DNA of 64,000 nt from Kribbella soli (GCF_004331345.1 NZ_SJJZ01000006.1:310001-374000), one strand, 5' to 3'; positions 9,607 to 19,014 are shown, numbered from the stretch's first letter. Notes: a model not told the origin generated them from the letters alone. Made by a program: numbers and translations.

Positions 9607-10839
9607 TCAGCTGAGCGCGCGGGTCTGGGAGTCGTAGACCCGGAACGGACGGTTCCGGGCCAGCAGGATCAGCAGCCCGGTGACACAGACCGCGGCGCCG
9701 CCGAGCAACGCGACGGTCGGGGTGGTCAGCGACGCCGTCGTACCGGCGACGAAGTCACCGAGCCGCGGGCCACCGGCAACGACGACGATGAACACCCCCT
9801 GCAGCCGGCCGCGCATCGCGTCCGGCGCGGCGGACTGCAGCACCGTGTTCCGGTACGCCGAACTGACCATGTCGGCCGCCCCGGACAGCGCGAGCAGTGC
9901 AACGCCCAGCCAGATCGTCCGGGACAACCCGAACAGCCCGACGGCAACGGCGTACGCCGTGATCGCCAGCACAATCGCCACGCCCTGACGGCGGACCCGG
10001 GTCACCCAGCCGGAGAAGATCACCCCGATCAGCGCCCCGATCGCGGGCGCGGCCTGCAGGAGGCCGACGGTCCGTACGCCGCCGCCGAAGAACGCGCCCG
10101 CCACGGCCGGGAACAGCGCCCGGGGCTGCGCGAACACCATCGCGAGGATGTCCGCAAGGAACGTCGCCAGCAACGCCGGCGCGGCGCGCAGGAACGTGAA
10201 CCCCTCCAGCACGGACCGCAGCCCGGCCCGCCGTACGGCGCCGGTCGGAGGCACGGGTGGCAGCCGGAACAGGGCGTACAGCGCCGCGGTGAACGTGATC
10301 ACGTCGACCAGGTACGCCGCCGCGAACCCTCGCCAGGCGATCACCGCCGCACCGAGCAGCGGTCCGGCGGTGAAGCCCAGGTTGAACGCGGCCTGGCTGA
10401 GCGTGTTCGCGGCCGGCAACAGTTCGGGCCGGATCAGCCGCGGGATGATCGCGGACCGGGCCGGGTTGTTCACCGCGAAGCACGCCGACTGACAGGCCAC
10501 CACGGCGTACAGCACCCAGACCTGTGCCCAGTCGAGGTGCGACTGCAGCACCAGAACCATCGAGAGCAGCCACAACCCCGCCGACGAGACGAGGGCGAGC
10601 GTACGGCGGTCGATCGCGTCGGCCATCGCACCGCCGTACAGCCCGAAGACGATCAGCGGGACCAGCGAGCACAGGCCGACCAGCCCGACCGAGAACGTCG
10701 AGTGCGTCAGCGCGTAAACCTGGATCGAGACGGTCACCGCGGTCATCTGCTGGCCGAGCTGCGACACCGTCGACCCGATCCACAACCTCCGGAAGTCGGC
10801 GGACTCACGCAGCGGGCGGATGTCGGTGAGCAGACGCAC
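9607..10839 (-). CDS. MFS transporter (EntS-like exporter)
   Basis: 410 aa, about 12 TM segments. The N-terminal part contains the MFS motif around GLYGGAMADAIDRRTLALVS between TM2 and TM3, and FNLGFTAGPLLGAAVIAW in TM5. The layout resembles enterobactin-exporter-type (MFS_3) permeases that export small molecules. No substrate can be inferred from the neighbours. It is convergent with the preceding membrane protein, stop codons back to back. Confidence 0.9.
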   Translation of the reverse strand: MRLLTDIRPLRESADFRRLWIGSTVSQLGQQMTAVTVSIQVYALTHSTFSVGLVGLCSLVPLIVFGLYGGAMADAIDRRTLALVSSAGLWLLSMVLVLQSHLDWAQVWVLYAVVACQSACFAVNNPARSAIIPRLIRPELLPAANTLSQAAFNLGFTAGPLLGAAVIAWRGFAAAYLVDVITFTAALYALFRLPPVPPTGAVRRAGLRSVLEGFTFLRAAPALLATFLADILAMVFAQPRALFPAVAGAFFGGGVRTVGLLQAAPAIGALIGVIFSGWVTRVRRQGVAIVLAITAYAVAVGLFGLSRTIWLGVALLALSGAADMVSSAYRNTVLQSAAPDAMRGRLQGVFIVVVAGGPRLGDFVAGTTASLTTPTVALLGGAAVCVTGLLILLARNRPFRVYDSQTRALS

Positions 10840-10868
10840 CCTGACAACTTATGTCACAACGTGAAAAA

Positions 10869-11630
10869 TTAAACAGTCGGGAATCGCGGGTGGTCGAGCG
10901 GTTGGCCGGCGGTCAGGTCGAGGCCGTCGGTGACCACGTGACCGGCGCCGGTGAACGTCGCCTCGGCGTCGAAGTAGATGTTGACGTGCGCGATCCGCGG
11001 GTCGTCGGTGAAGTTCGGTGTCGCGGAGTGCGCCAGGTACGCGTTGTGGAAGGTGCAGTCGCCGGCCTGCAGCGGGATCGTGAGGCGCTTCTCCCAGCGC
11101 AGGTCGGGCGCGGCGCGGAACAGGTCGTCGCGGTCCGACAGATCCTGACGGCGCAGGTCCTGGTGGTCCTGCGAGCCCGGGATGAACGTCATACAGCCAC
11201 GCTCGACCGGTACGTCGACCAGCGCGATCCACGCGGACAGCGAGGCCCGCGAACCGGCGTGCGGCCAGTACGGCGCGTCCTGGTGGAACTCGGTCGCCGC
11301 ACCGTTGTGCGGTGGCTTGATCAGCAGCTGGTCGTGCCAGATCCGCAGCGGTACGCCGGCCAGCGCGGTCGCCGCCGCGGCGAGCCGCGGGTCCAGGGTG
11401 AGCTCCCGCAGTACGTCGTTCTGCTGCCAGACGTTGACGTACTGGTTGAAGATCTTCGACTCCTTGAACAGGTCGTCGGCGCCCGCGGTCCACTCGGTCG
11501 CAGCGGCCGCGAACCGGGCCGCCTCGTCGCGGCCGATGATGCTCCGGATCCGGACGACGCCGTCGCGGCGGTAGGCGGAAATGGTCTCTTCGTCGACGGT
11601 CACGGGTGCCGTAGGGTCGGTCGTGGTCAT
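10869..11630 (-). CDS. Phytanoyl-CoA dioxygenase (PhyH) family protein
   Basis: 253 aa from the ATG at 11630, which has GAGGAG 6-7 nt upstream; the longer open frame is not used. It is an Fe(II)/2-oxoglutarate-dependent oxygenase. The HxD metal motif is in ATEFHQDAPYWPH, and the distal His and 2OG-binding Arg lie in LAHSATPNFTDDPRIAHVNI. Substrates in this family range from lipids to natural products and cannot be told here. It is divergent from an AraC-type regulator, its likely controller, a pairing common for carbon-source-specific PhyH genes in actinobacteria. Confidence 0.92.
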   Translation of the reverse strand: MTTTDPTAPVTVDEETISAYRRDGVVRIRSIIGRDEAARFAAAATEWTAGADDLFKESKIFNQYVNVWQQNDVLRELTLDPRLAAAATALAGVPLRIWHDQLLIKPPHNGAATEFHQDAPYWPHAGSRASLSAWIALVDVPVERGCMTFIPGSQDHQDLRRQDLSDRDDLFRAAPDLRWEKRLTIPLQAGDCTFHNAYLAHSATPNFTDDPRIAHVNIYFDAEATFTGAGHVVTDGLDLTAGQPLDHPRFPTV

Positions 11631-11749
11631 CGGTGTGCTCCTCGGATTCCGGTGGCCTGGTAGGTGTTTCCAGCGTCGCGGTTGCCTCGGCGCGGGGACA
11701 GGCGGTGGTTCACCAGGACTTGACCGATCTTGACCTCCTGGAGGACAGG

Positions 11750-12412
11750 ATGCACAACGTGTTGAGCAGCGCGGTCTTCCCGGACCCGCGGTTGCCGGTG
11801 GCGGGCGAGCGGCTCGAGGTGGTCGCGGACGTCGCGCCGCACAGCCACGCGTTCTTCGAGATCGCGGTCGTGGTGGCCGGGCGGGGTACGCACGTGTCGG
11901 CGGCCGGCGAGGTCGCGCTGGCGCCGGACTCGGTCGTCGTACTGCGGCCCGGTGAGTGGCACGGGTACGTCGACTGCGAGGACCTCGTGGTGCGGAACGC
12001 ATATCTCGGACCGGACGTGTTCGGACTGCTGTCCGGCGCCCTCGTACCGGGAGCTCTCGGGCCCAACGCTCTCGGAGTGGGAGCGCCGACGCATCCGGCA
12101 GTGCAGCACGCGATGCGCCTGCTGGAATCCGACCTCGCCGAACCCTGGACGCTCGACCAGCTCGCCGCCCGCGTCAACCTCGCACCCGGGTACCTGATCC
12201 GGCTCTTCGGCAAGTCGGTCGGCCTGTCCCCGATGGCCTACCTGACCCGCATCCGCGCCGAGCGCGCCGCCGGCCTCCTGATCGAGACCGAGCTACCGGT
12301 CGCAACCATCGGCGCACAGGTCGGCTGGCACGATCCGAGCCACGCGACGAGAAGATTCCGCTCAACATTCGGACTCAGTCCATCCCAGTACAGGTCCGCT
12401 TTCAGACCGTAA
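11750..12412 (+). CDS. AraC-family transcriptional regulator
   Basis: 220 aa from ATG 11750, which has GGAGG 5 nt upstream. The frame is open further 5-prime and a GTG start is possible. The N-terminal cupin-like sensing domain (HSHAFFEIAVVVAGRGTHVS, VVVLRPGEWHGY) precedes the double-HTH AraC domain (LDQLAARVNLAPGYLIRLFG, VATIGAQVGWHDPSHATRRF, ending GLSPSQYRSAF). It is divergent from the PhyH-family gene, which it probably activates. Confidence 0.92.
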   Translation: MHNVLSSAVFPDPRLPVAGERLEVVADVAPHSHAFFEIAVVVAGRGTHVSAAGEVALAPDSVVVLRPGEWHGYVDCEDLVVRNAYLGPDVFGLLSGALVPGALGPNALGVGAPTHPAVQHAMRLLESDLAEPWTLDQLAARVNLAPGYLIRLFGKSVGLSPMAYLTRIRAERAAGLLIETELPVATIGAQVGWHDPSHATRRFRSTFGLSPSQYRSAFRP

Positions 12413-12426
12413 GCAAAGATGTGCTC

Positions 12427-12978
12427 ATGACGTCGTCTGTGCAAACGCCTGACCCGAATCCCGGCTGGCTGTCCGAGTTCGCGCTCGCCGAGACCCGGAC
12501 GCGGGTACCGATCCTGTACGTCGAGGCCGTCCCGGTCCGCGTCGACACGCTCGGCCAGATCGAGCACATCGGGGTCCTGCTCCGCACCTCCCCAGCGAAC
12601 GGCGAGATCACCCGCACGCTGGTCTCCGGGCGCGTACTGCACAACGAGCCGATCCGCGACGCGCTGCAGCGCAACATCGAGAAGGACCTCGGCCCCTCCG
12701 CGTTCCCGCGGCTCCCGTCCACGCTGGTCCCGGTCACCGTCGCGGAGTACTTCCCGTTCCCCGGCATGAGCCCGGCACTGCACGACTCGCGCCAGCACGC
12801 GGTCGCCCTCGTGTACGTCGTCCCCGTCACCGGCGAGTGCAACCCACGCCAGGACGCGCTCGAGCTGACCTGGCTGACGCCGGAGGAGGCGCTCGCGCCG
12901 AGCCTGCTCAACGACATGGAGGGCGGCCGCGGCCAGCTGCTCAAGCAGGCCCTGGCGTGGTCCGGCGCGATCGTCTGA
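12427..12978 (+). CDS. NUDIX-like protein, DUF4916 family
   Basis: 183 aa. The ATG at 12427 begins 14 nt after the araC-type stop. The protein reads NPGWLSEFALAETRTRVPIL, then IGVLLRTSP, RTLVSGRVLHNEPIRDAL and LELTWLTPEEAL. This matches the DUF4916 group, small NUDIX-fold proteins widespread in actinobacteria. The canonical NUDIX box (GX5EX7REUXEEXGU) is not intact, so pyrophosphohydrolase activity is doubtful. Probably co-transcribed with the regulator. Confidence 0.82.
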   Translation: MTSSVQTPDPNPGWLSEFALAETRTRVPILYVEAVPVRVDTLGQIEHIGVLLRTSPANGEITRTLVSGRVLHNEPIRDALQRNIEKDLGPSAFPRLPSTLVPVTVAEYFPFPGMSPALHDSRQHAVALVYVVPVTGECNPRQDALELTWLTPEEALAPSLLNDMEGGRGQLLKQALAWSGAIV

Positions 12979-12981
12979 GGC

Positions 12982-13710
12982 TCACCAGGCGAGGCGACCT
13001 TCCTCGGCGTACACGTGACCGGTCGGTCCGTCGGAACCCAGTGTCGCGAGACTGACAGCGACCGCTGCGCCTTGAGCGGGAGTACGGGCGGCGGTCCAGC
13101 CGCCCATGTCGGTCGCGCAGTTGCCGGGGTCGGCGCCGTTCACCAGGATGCCGGTGCCACGCAGCTCGTTGGCGAGCATCACCGTCACCATGTTCACCGC
13201 CGCCTTCGACGCGTTGTAGCCGACGGTCAGCACGGTCGACATCCGCGACTCCGGATCGCCGACCTGCTCGAACGACGCCAGCGACGTCGACAGGTTCACG
13301 ATCCGAGCGGCCTCGGCACTCCGGAGCAGCGGCAGGAAGGCCTGCGTCACGCCCACCAGCCCGAGCACATTGGTCTCGAACGCAGACCACAGTACGTCGG
13401 CCTCGATCCGCGACACCGCGTCGTCGCCCGCGGGGATGATCGCCGCGTTGTTGACCAGTACGTCGAGCCGCCCGTACTCCGCCGCGACCCGCTCGGCCGC
13501 CGCCCGCACCGAGGCCTTGTCGGTCACCTCCAGCTGGACCCCGACCACGTCGAGGCCCTCGGCAACCAGTTCCTTCACCGCCAGCTCGCCGCGGTGCAGG
13601 TCCCGCGACCCGGCCAGCACGGTGAAACCGGCCTGCCCGAGCTGCCGCGCGATCTCCTTGCCGATGCCTTTGTTGGCGCCCGTGACGAGCGCGATCTTCC
13701 TCGTGTTCAT
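12982..13710 (-). CDS. Short-chain dehydrogenase/reductase (SDR)
   Basis: 242 aa from ATG 13710, with a purine-rich GGAGGGTGGAGG just upstream. A classical SDR: cofactor motif TGANKGIGKEIA (TGxxxGIG), NNAA, the Ser in VNLSTSLAS, and the active-site YxxxK as YNASKAAVN. Residues GSRDLHRGEL after beta-2 favour NADPH. It resembles the carbonyl-reductase-like SDRs. It is divergent from an XRE-type regulator 101 bp away, a pairing often seen for redox or stress-responsive reductases. Confidence 0.93.
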   Translation of the reverse strand: MNTRKIALVTGANKGIGKEIARQLGQAGFTVLAGSRDLHRGELAVKELVAEGLDVVGVQLEVTDKASVRAAAERVAAEYGRLDVLVNNAAIIPAGDDAVSRIEADVLWSAFETNVLGLVGVTQAFLPLLRSAEAARIVNLSTSLASFEQVGDPESRMSTVLTVGYNASKAAVNMVTVMLANELRGTGILVNGADPGNCATDMGGWTAARTPAQGAAVAVSLATLGSDGPTGHVYAEEGRLAW

Positions 13711-13811
13711 GGCCTCCACCCTCCGGTGATCCGGCGCAGTCAGGCAGAGTCGGCCGAGGCTGGGATCGGCGGTCCCTGGCTGAGCTCGCGGACGCCTGGG
13801 AGCATGGGTGC

Positions 13812-14654
13812 ATGGATCGCGACGGGCTGGCGGAGTTCCTGCGGGTACGGCGGGAAGCGTTGCAGCCGTCCGACGTAGGCCTCCCCGCCGGCCTGCGCCG
13901 ACGTACACCTGGGCTCCGCCGGGAAGAGGTGGCGAGTCTCGCGACCATGTCGACGGACTACTACACCCGCCTGGAGCAGGGCCGTGGTCCACGCCCGTCC
14001 CGCGCGGTGCTGACCGGGCTCGCCCGCGCGCTGCGCTTGTCGGACGACGAGCGCGGCCACCTGTTCCGGCTCGCGGGCGAGCAGCCCGGGCCGCCACCAG
14101 GTCCGCCGGTGGAGGTGCGGACCGGCGTACTGCGGATGCTCGCGCGGCTCGACGTACCGGGTCTGGTCCTGGACGCGAAGTACGACGTACTCGCGTGGAA
14201 TCCGTTGGCCGCGGCGCTCATCACGGACTTCTCCGCGCTCCCACCGCGGGACCGGAACCTTCTCCGCCTCCGCTTCCTCACCGATCGGCAGACCGAGCTG
14301 TTCGGCGAACAGGCCACCCGGGAGTTCGCCCGCGAGGCGGCCGCGGACCTCCGCGCCGCAACCAGCACCTACCCGAACGATCCGGCCCTCGCCCAGTTGG
14401 TCGACGACCTGGTGGCCGGCAGCCCGGAGTTCGCGGAGATCTGGGCGCGGCACGAGGTCGGGCGGCAGCAGACGCTGTGCCAGACGATCTTCCACCCGCA
14501 GGTCGGGCGGATCGACGTGATCTGCGAGGTGCTCGTGGTGCCGGAGCGCGACCAGCGCGTGGTGCTCTACACGGCCGAGCCGGGATCGGCGTCCGAGCAG
14601 GCGATCCGGCTGCTGGACGTGATCGGGTTGCAGGAGTTGACAACCAGGCCCTGA
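13812..14654 (+). CDS. XRE-family regulator with MmyB-like domain
   Basis: 280 aa. The N-terminal HTH (about 5-75) includes FLRVRREALQPSDVGLPAG, TPGLRREEVASLATMSTDYY and RLEQGRGPRPS. The C-terminal MmyB-like ligand-binding domain (about 105-270) shows VLDAKYDVLAWNPLAAALI and DFSALPPRDRNLLRLRF, and ends with a short beta segment. Members usually sit divergent from an SDR and repress it, as here. The effector is unknown; fatty-acid-like ligands have been seen in one structure of the family. Confidence 0.93.
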   Translation: MDRDGLAEFLRVRREALQPSDVGLPAGLRRRTPGLRREEVASLATMSTDYYTRLEQGRGPRPSRAVLTGLARALRLSDDERGHLFRLAGEQPGPPPGPPVEVRTGVLRMLARLDVPGLVLDAKYDVLAWNPLAAALITDFSALPPRDRNLLRLRFLTDRQTELFGEQATREFAREAAADLRAATSTYPNDPALAQLVDDLVAGSPEFAEIWARHEVGRQQTLCQTIFHPQVGRIDVICEVLVVPERDQRVVLYTAEPGSASEQAIRLLDVIGLQELTTRP

Positions 14655-14701
14655 TCAAGCGACTGTTTGATCCGTTGGTTTCCGACGGAGAGGCTTGCCT
14701 G

Positions 14702-15457
14702 ATGCGTAAGTTACTTACGGCACTGGTCGTGCTCGGCCTGCTCGTCGTACCGCTCCGGGCCGCGGACGCTGACGACGCGGCGCCGGGGAAGCTCGTGTTC
14801 GCGGACGAGTTCGACGGTACGGCGATCGACCGGACGAAGTGGGCCATCCACTCGAACGCGGAAGCCGACCAGTGCCTGGGGAACAAGGGCAACCAGCAAC
14901 TCGAGTGGCACACCTGGGACGCGCTGTCGGTGCACGACGGCACGCTCACGATGACGGCGAAGAAGAACAACCCGGCACCGGGGTACGAGTGGTCCGGCGC
15001 CCTGATCACGACCGGTCAGGCCTGCGGGCACGAGCCGTCGCAGTCGTTCGCCGTACAGCCCGGCGACTACATCGAGACGCGGCTGAAACTCCCGTCCGCC
15101 AAGGGCTTCTGGCCGTCCACCTGGACCTGGAACGGCAACGGCTCCAACGAGCAGGACACGTACGAGTTCTACAGCGACAACCACAACGCGCTGTACCTCA
15201 CCAACCACCAGTCCCCCGGCGGCGGCTGCACCTACCAGTCGCCGACCGACCTCACCACCGACTGGCACACGATCGCCCAGCAGCTGGGCCCCGACGAAAC
15301 CGTCTGGTACCTCGACGGCAAGGAAATCTGCCGCCAGGGCGCATACTCCGGCACCGGCGACGCCCTGATCCTGGACCTGTTCGTCTACGCGAAGATCCCA
15401 CCCACCGTGACATCCGAGTCGATGCAACTCGACTACGTCCGCGTGTACCGCTCCTGA
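14702..15457 (+). CDS. Secreted glycoside hydrolase family 16 protein
   Basis: 251 aa. A signal peptide (MRKLLTALVVLGLLVVPL, cleavage near ADA) precedes one GH16 beta-jelly-roll. KLVFADEFDGTAIDRTKW is the typical entry strand. The catalytic pattern ExDxxE is present as NEQDTYEF, with the nucleophile and acid/base Glu retained. GFWPSTWTWNG and LDYVRVYRS are also typical. Likely an endo-beta-glucanase acting outside the cell; the exact linkage cannot be read from sequence. There is no carbohydrate-binding module. It converges on the large GH87-like gene across a shared terminator. Confidence 0.9.
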   Translation: MRKLLTALVVLGLLVVPLRAADADDAAPGKLVFADEFDGTAIDRTKWAIHSNAEADQCLGNKGNQQLEWHTWDALSVHDGTLTMTAKKNNPAPGYEWSGALITTGQACGHEPSQSFAVQPGDYIETRLKLPSAKGFWPSTWTWNGNGSNEQDTYEFYSDNHNALYLTNHQSPGGGCTYQSPTDLTTDWHTIAQQLGPDETVWYLDGKEICRQGAYSGTGDALILDLFVYAKIPPTVTSESMQLDYVRVYRS

Positions 15458-15462
15458 AGACT

Positions 15463-15499
15463 GAGGCCCAGCACCCTCGGGACCGGGGTGCTGGGCCTC
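15463..15499. terminator. Bidirectional hairpin terminator
   Basis: A perfect 14-bp stem (gaggcccagcaccc and gggtgctgggcctc, 9-nt loop) lies between the convergent GH16 and GH87-like genes, 6 nt after one stop and 7 nt from the other. Confidence 0.88.
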
Positions 15500-15505
15500 G
15501 GGGAT

Positions 15506-18500
15506 CTACTGGCCGCTGATGGTGAAGGTGCTGCCGGGTTCCTTGAGGATGTCGCCGTCGCGGGAGTTGGTGATGGTGACGTTCGAGAGGTTGGCGTTGC
15601 CGCGGGCGCCGGCCATCGCGAGGATGCCAGAGCCGTTGGTGGACTTGTCGATCCGAACGTTGGTCAGGGCAACGTTCGGCATCTCGCCGCCGCCGGTCTT
15701 GAACTGGATCCCGTCGTACGTCGAGTCGTGGATCTCGGTGTCCCGGATGGTGACGCCGGGGATCGGGAGGTTCGACGGGAACAGCGTGATCGCGCCGAAC
15801 TCCTGGTCCTCGTTCCAGAACACCCCGCCGCAGCGGTAGAGCGCGTTGTTCGCGATCAGCGTCGTACCGGAGAACGGCAGCGGGTCGTGGTCGGTGGCCA
15901 GCATGATGCCGGGGTAGTTCATCGTGTCGTAGACCAGGTTGTTCTCGATCTTGTTGCCGTACCCGCCGTAGATCGCGATCCCGTTCGCCCGCCAGGGCAG
16001 CTGGACCGTGTTGTTGGTGAACGTGTTGTCGTGGCCGACGTCCACCGCCTGGTCCTTCACGTACTTGTTCGCCCAGACCGCGAGCGCGTCGTCGCCGGTG
16101 GTGCGGAAGGACGAGTTGAACACCTTCGAGTTCCGCGTCCCGTTGGAGAAGTTGATGCCGTCGGCGTAGGTGTCCCGGATCCGCATGCCGCTGAACTCGA
16201 GCCCGTCGGCCGGGCCCCACAGCTCCTGGATGTTGTCGTAGTCGCGGCCGACCCAGACCCCGACGTTCGAGTGCTCGATCCAGACGTTGGTGATCTTCGT
16301 ACCGGTTCCGAACCGGCCGTTCAACCCGACCCCGCCCTCGGCGTTCCCGTCACCGCCGCGGATCCGGCCGGAGCCGAAGATCGCGATGTCCGAGAGCTGC
16401 ACGTTCTTGTCGATGTCGAACCCGAAGTTGCCCTCGTGCGGATGGTTGATGCCGCCCGCGTTCTGCGGCTCGATCGTCGAGTACAGCTGCGAGTACCACA
16501 TCCCGGCGCCGCCGATGGTGGCGTTGCTGATCCCGACCTGGTTGAATTGCCCGCGGTTCAGCGGGTCGTCGGTGAGGATCTTCTTCTCCTGCCGCCACTG
16601 CCCTTCGGGGATCCAGACGCAGCTGATCACGCCGTTCTGGTCGTCCGTCACGGCCCGCTGGATCGCGTCCGCGTCGTCGACCCCGTCGTTCGGCACCGCG
16701 CCGTACTGCGTGATCGACGTACACCCGGCCGGCTGGGGCAGCGCCGGCGCGACCTGCTCGAGGTCGACCAGGTCGATGATGTAGTACGACGCGTTGTCAC
16801 CGGAGTCCCGTTGCAGGCGGAACTTCGTGCCGGACGGGTAGGACTGACCAAGCAGGGCATGTGACTCGTCGAAGAGGCGGCGGGCGTCACCGCCGGGCGT
16901 GTTGGTGAGTGCCTCAGGTCCGTCGCTGTTGCCGTAGAGCCAGCTGTTGCGGGACGACAGGTTGAGCTTCTGCTTGAAGGTTCCGTTGACGTACAGGCTG
17001 ATCGTTGCCTGGAGCCCCTGTCCGTCGGCGGAGTCCGGGATCGAGTTGCGGACCACGACCGAGTTGGTCGGCACGGTCGAGGTGAACTCGACGTACTGAC
17101 CGCTCGAGTTCAGCCGGACCGAAGAACGGCCGGACGACTCGGTGGCGAAGTTCGTGTGGCCGAAGGTTCGCGTCGCGTCGGCGGTCAGCAGGGTCCCGGT
17201 GTAGTCGCCGGCTTCGGCCTCGTACGACGTGTACGGCACGGCGGCGCCGCGGCCGACCACGATCGACTTGGTGAAGGTGTTGTTCGTTTCGTTGGTCTCG
17301 TCAACGGTATTGCCCGCATCTGTTGTCGCGGTGACGGTTGCGCCGCCGTTGGTCGCCGTCCAGGTGCCACTGATCGCGACGTTGGCGGTGGCGCCGGCTG
17401 CGATCGACGCGGTGCTTCCGTTGAGCGTGGTCGTGCCGACCACCAGCTTGGTCGTGCTGGCGGTGGAGGCCGACGTACCGCGGTTGTTGACGGCGACCGT
17501 GAAGGAGACCTGCGTACCGGGCGCCGGGTTGGCCGGGTTGGTGGTGATGCCGGTGACCTGGAGGTCGGGGCCCGGCGCTTGGGCGATGGTCAGCTGGGTC
17601 GCTGCCTGGAGCGTGTTGTTGGTGTCGCTCTGCTCGACGACCACGTTGGTCGGGTCGGCGACGGCGGCGACGGTGTAGTTGCCTTGGGCATGAGTTCCGG
17701 CGTTGGCGGTGACGGTGGCAGAGGCACCGACGGCAAGCGCCTGGACGCTCGCCGTGCCCGCGACCGAGCCGCCGAGGAGGAAGTTGAGACTGCTGGCCGG
17801 CGCGGCCGCGGAGCCGTTGTTCTTGACGGTCGCGGACAAGGTGATCGGCGTCGACTCGGACGGGTTGGCCGGCGACCAGTCGACGTTCGTCACCACGAGG
17901 TCGGGGTTCGGCGCCGCCGTACCGAAGATCTGGAGCTCGGCGACCTGACCGCCGGGCGCTCCGGTGTTGCTGAAGACCTGCAGGCGGAGGTCGGCGTACC
18001 GGCCGATGACGGGGATCGTGACGGTGTTCTGGTTGGCGGACGGATCGAACTGGTAGTCGGCCCTGGCGACCGCCGAGGTGAAGGTCGTCGCGGACTGTTC
18101 GCGGCCGAGGACTTCGATGCTCTGCGTCCGTGCACGCCAGGCCGAGTCCGGATTGAGCTTGACGACGACCGAGCCGACGTCGGCGTTCGAGCCGAGCTTG
18201 ACGGTCAGGGTCGACGGGAAACCGTTCGATTCCCAGTAGGTGCCGAGGTTGCCGTCGTTGGCGTTGGACGCGACGAAACCGAAGACCGAGCTGGATGCCT
18301 CGATCGGCTTGCCGGCGGCGAGATCCGTGCCGGTCGGAGGTTCGACCGGCCCGCCACCAGGCCCGGCCAGTTCGAACTCCGACAGTTGCGCGGCGGGCCA
18401 ACCGGTGTTCGCAGTGAACGTCAGCCGGACGTAGCGCACCGAGGTGTTGCTGAAGGCGATCGTGACGACGTTGGTGCCGCTGAAGTTGTACGCCGTACTG

Positions 18501-18838
18501 CTGACGATCGTGGTGAACGCCGAGCCGTTCGCGCTGCCCTGGACCGTGATGGTCTGGGTTCGCGCGCCCCAGGAGGACGGGAGTTTGAGCGTCACCTGGT
18601 TGACGTCCTTGGTGGCGCCCAGGTCCGCCTGGAGCCACTGTGGGAAGGCGTTGTTGCTGCTCTCCCAGTAGGTGTTCGCGTTGCCGTCGGCGGCGTTGCC
18701 ACTCGGATACTCGCCGAGTGAGCTGCTGGCGGTCAGCGTCTTGGTGAGGTCGGCGGCCATCGCGGTCGGGACGGACAGCAGGCCGGCGGCGACGAGCAGG
18801 GCGGCCAGCACGAGCCGCAGAAGATTCTTCCGATGCAT
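15506..18838 (-). CDS. Secreted multidomain glucanase, GH87-like (alpha-1,3-glucanase type)
   Basis: 1110 aa. The start at 18838 has GGAGGA 7 nt upstream and yields a clean signal peptide (MHRKNLLRLVLAALLVAAGL, cleavage near AMA). Order: two F5/8 type C domains (about 30-160 and 170-315, each with an NANTYWES- or NLGTYWES-type motif), two CARDB modules (about 320-540, DLVVTNVDWSPANPSES and DLQVTGITTNPANPAPG), a CBM6-like region (SYEAEAGDYTGT), then a right-handed beta-helix (about 700-1110) opening with ITQYGAVPNDGVDDADAI. The helix holds YADGIN, then 22 residues later TGDDALAVW, an acidic triad layout typical of GH87. Assignment to GH87 is by pattern memory. Confidence 0.82.
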   Translation of the reverse strand: MHRKNLLRLVLAALLVAAGLLSVPTAMAADLTKTLTASSSLGEYPSGNAADGNANTYWESSNNAFPQWLQADLGATKDVNQVTLKLPSSWGARTQTITVQGSANGSAFTTIVSSTAYNFSGTNVVTIAFSNTSVRYVRLTFTANTGWPAAQLSEFELAGPGGGPVEPPTGTDLAAGKPIEASSSVFGFVASNANDGNLGTYWESNGFPSTLTVKLGSNADVGSVVVKLNPDSAWRARTQSIEVLGREQSATTFTSAVARADYQFDPSANQNTVTIPVIGRYADLRLQVFSNTGAPGGQVAELQIFGTAAPNPDLVVTNVDWSPANPSESTPITLSATVKNNGSAAAPASSLNFLLGGSVAGTASVQALAVGASATVTANAGTHAQGNYTVAAVADPTNVVVEQSDTNNTLQAATQLTIAQAPGPDLQVTGITTNPANPAPGTQVSFTVAVNNRGTSASTASTTKLVVGTTTLNGSTASIAAGATANVAISGTWTATNGGATVTATTDAGNTVDETNETNNTFTKSIVVGRGAAVPYTSYEAEAGDYTGTLLTADATRTFGHTNFATESSGRSSVRLNSSGQYVEFTSTVPTNSVVVRNSIPDSADGQGLQATISLYVNGTFKQKLNLSSRNSWLYGNSDGPEALTNTPGGDARRLFDESHALLGQSYPSGTKFRLQRDSGDNASYYIIDLVDLEQVAPALPQPAGCTSITQYGAVPNDGVDDADAIQRAVTDDQNGVISCVWIPEGQWRQEKKILTDDPLNRGQFNQVGISNATIGGAGMWYSQLYSTIEPQNAGGINHPHEGNFGFDIDKNVQLSDIAIFGSGRIRGGDGNAEGGVGLNGRFGTGTKITNVWIEHSNVGVWVGRDYDNIQELWGPADGLEFSGMRIRDTYADGINFSNGTRNSKVFNSSFRTTGDDALAVWANKYVKDQAVDVGHDNTFTNNTVQLPWRANGIAIYGGYGNKIENNLVYDTMNYPGIMLATDHDPLPFSGTTLIANNALYRCGGVFWNEDQEFGAITLFPSNLPIPGVTIRDTEIHDSTYDGIQFKTGGGEMPNVALTNVRIDKSTNGSGILAMAGARGNANLSNVTITNSRDGDILKEPGSTFTISGQ

Positions 18839-18882
18839 CGGGTAGTCCTCCATCGGGGGCGTGGGAGGTCTCCGCGCTACAT

Positions 18883-18905
18883 AAATTGCGTAACTCTGAC
18901 AATTT
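18883..18905. promoter_or_regulatory. Inverted repeat upstream of GH87-like gene
   Basis: aaattg and caattt form 6-bp arms 11 nt apart, about 45-67 bp upstream of the GH87-like start codon. It is an AT-rich island in GC-rich DNA, as expected for a promoter/operator region. No convincing -35/-10 pair with 17-nt spacing was found. Confidence 0.3.
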
Positions 18906-18973
18906 CTTGCACCGCGGGTATCCGAAGCTTGCAGCACCGGTCGCAGGACGTCAACACCTCGCCACCGACGGAA

Positions 18974-19005
18974 ACGCCCCGCCCAGGAGGTCCAGGGCGG
19001 GGCGT
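18974..19005 (-). terminator. Hairpin terminator of helicase gene
   Basis: An 11-bp perfect stem (acgccccgccc and gggcggggcgt, 10-nt loop) lies about 40 bp downstream of the helicase stop and upstream of the GH87-like promoter region. Confidence 0.75.
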
Positions 19006-19014
19006 CGCGCGCGA

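Noticed and set aside
12427-12978. Calling the DUF4916 protein an active NUDIX hydrolase
   Set aside because: The NUDIX box is not recognisable in the sequence.
17301-18902. Long minus-strand frame over the GH87-like gene in a different phase
   Set aside because: No domain, Arg/Gln-rich composition, overlaps a strongly supported gene.
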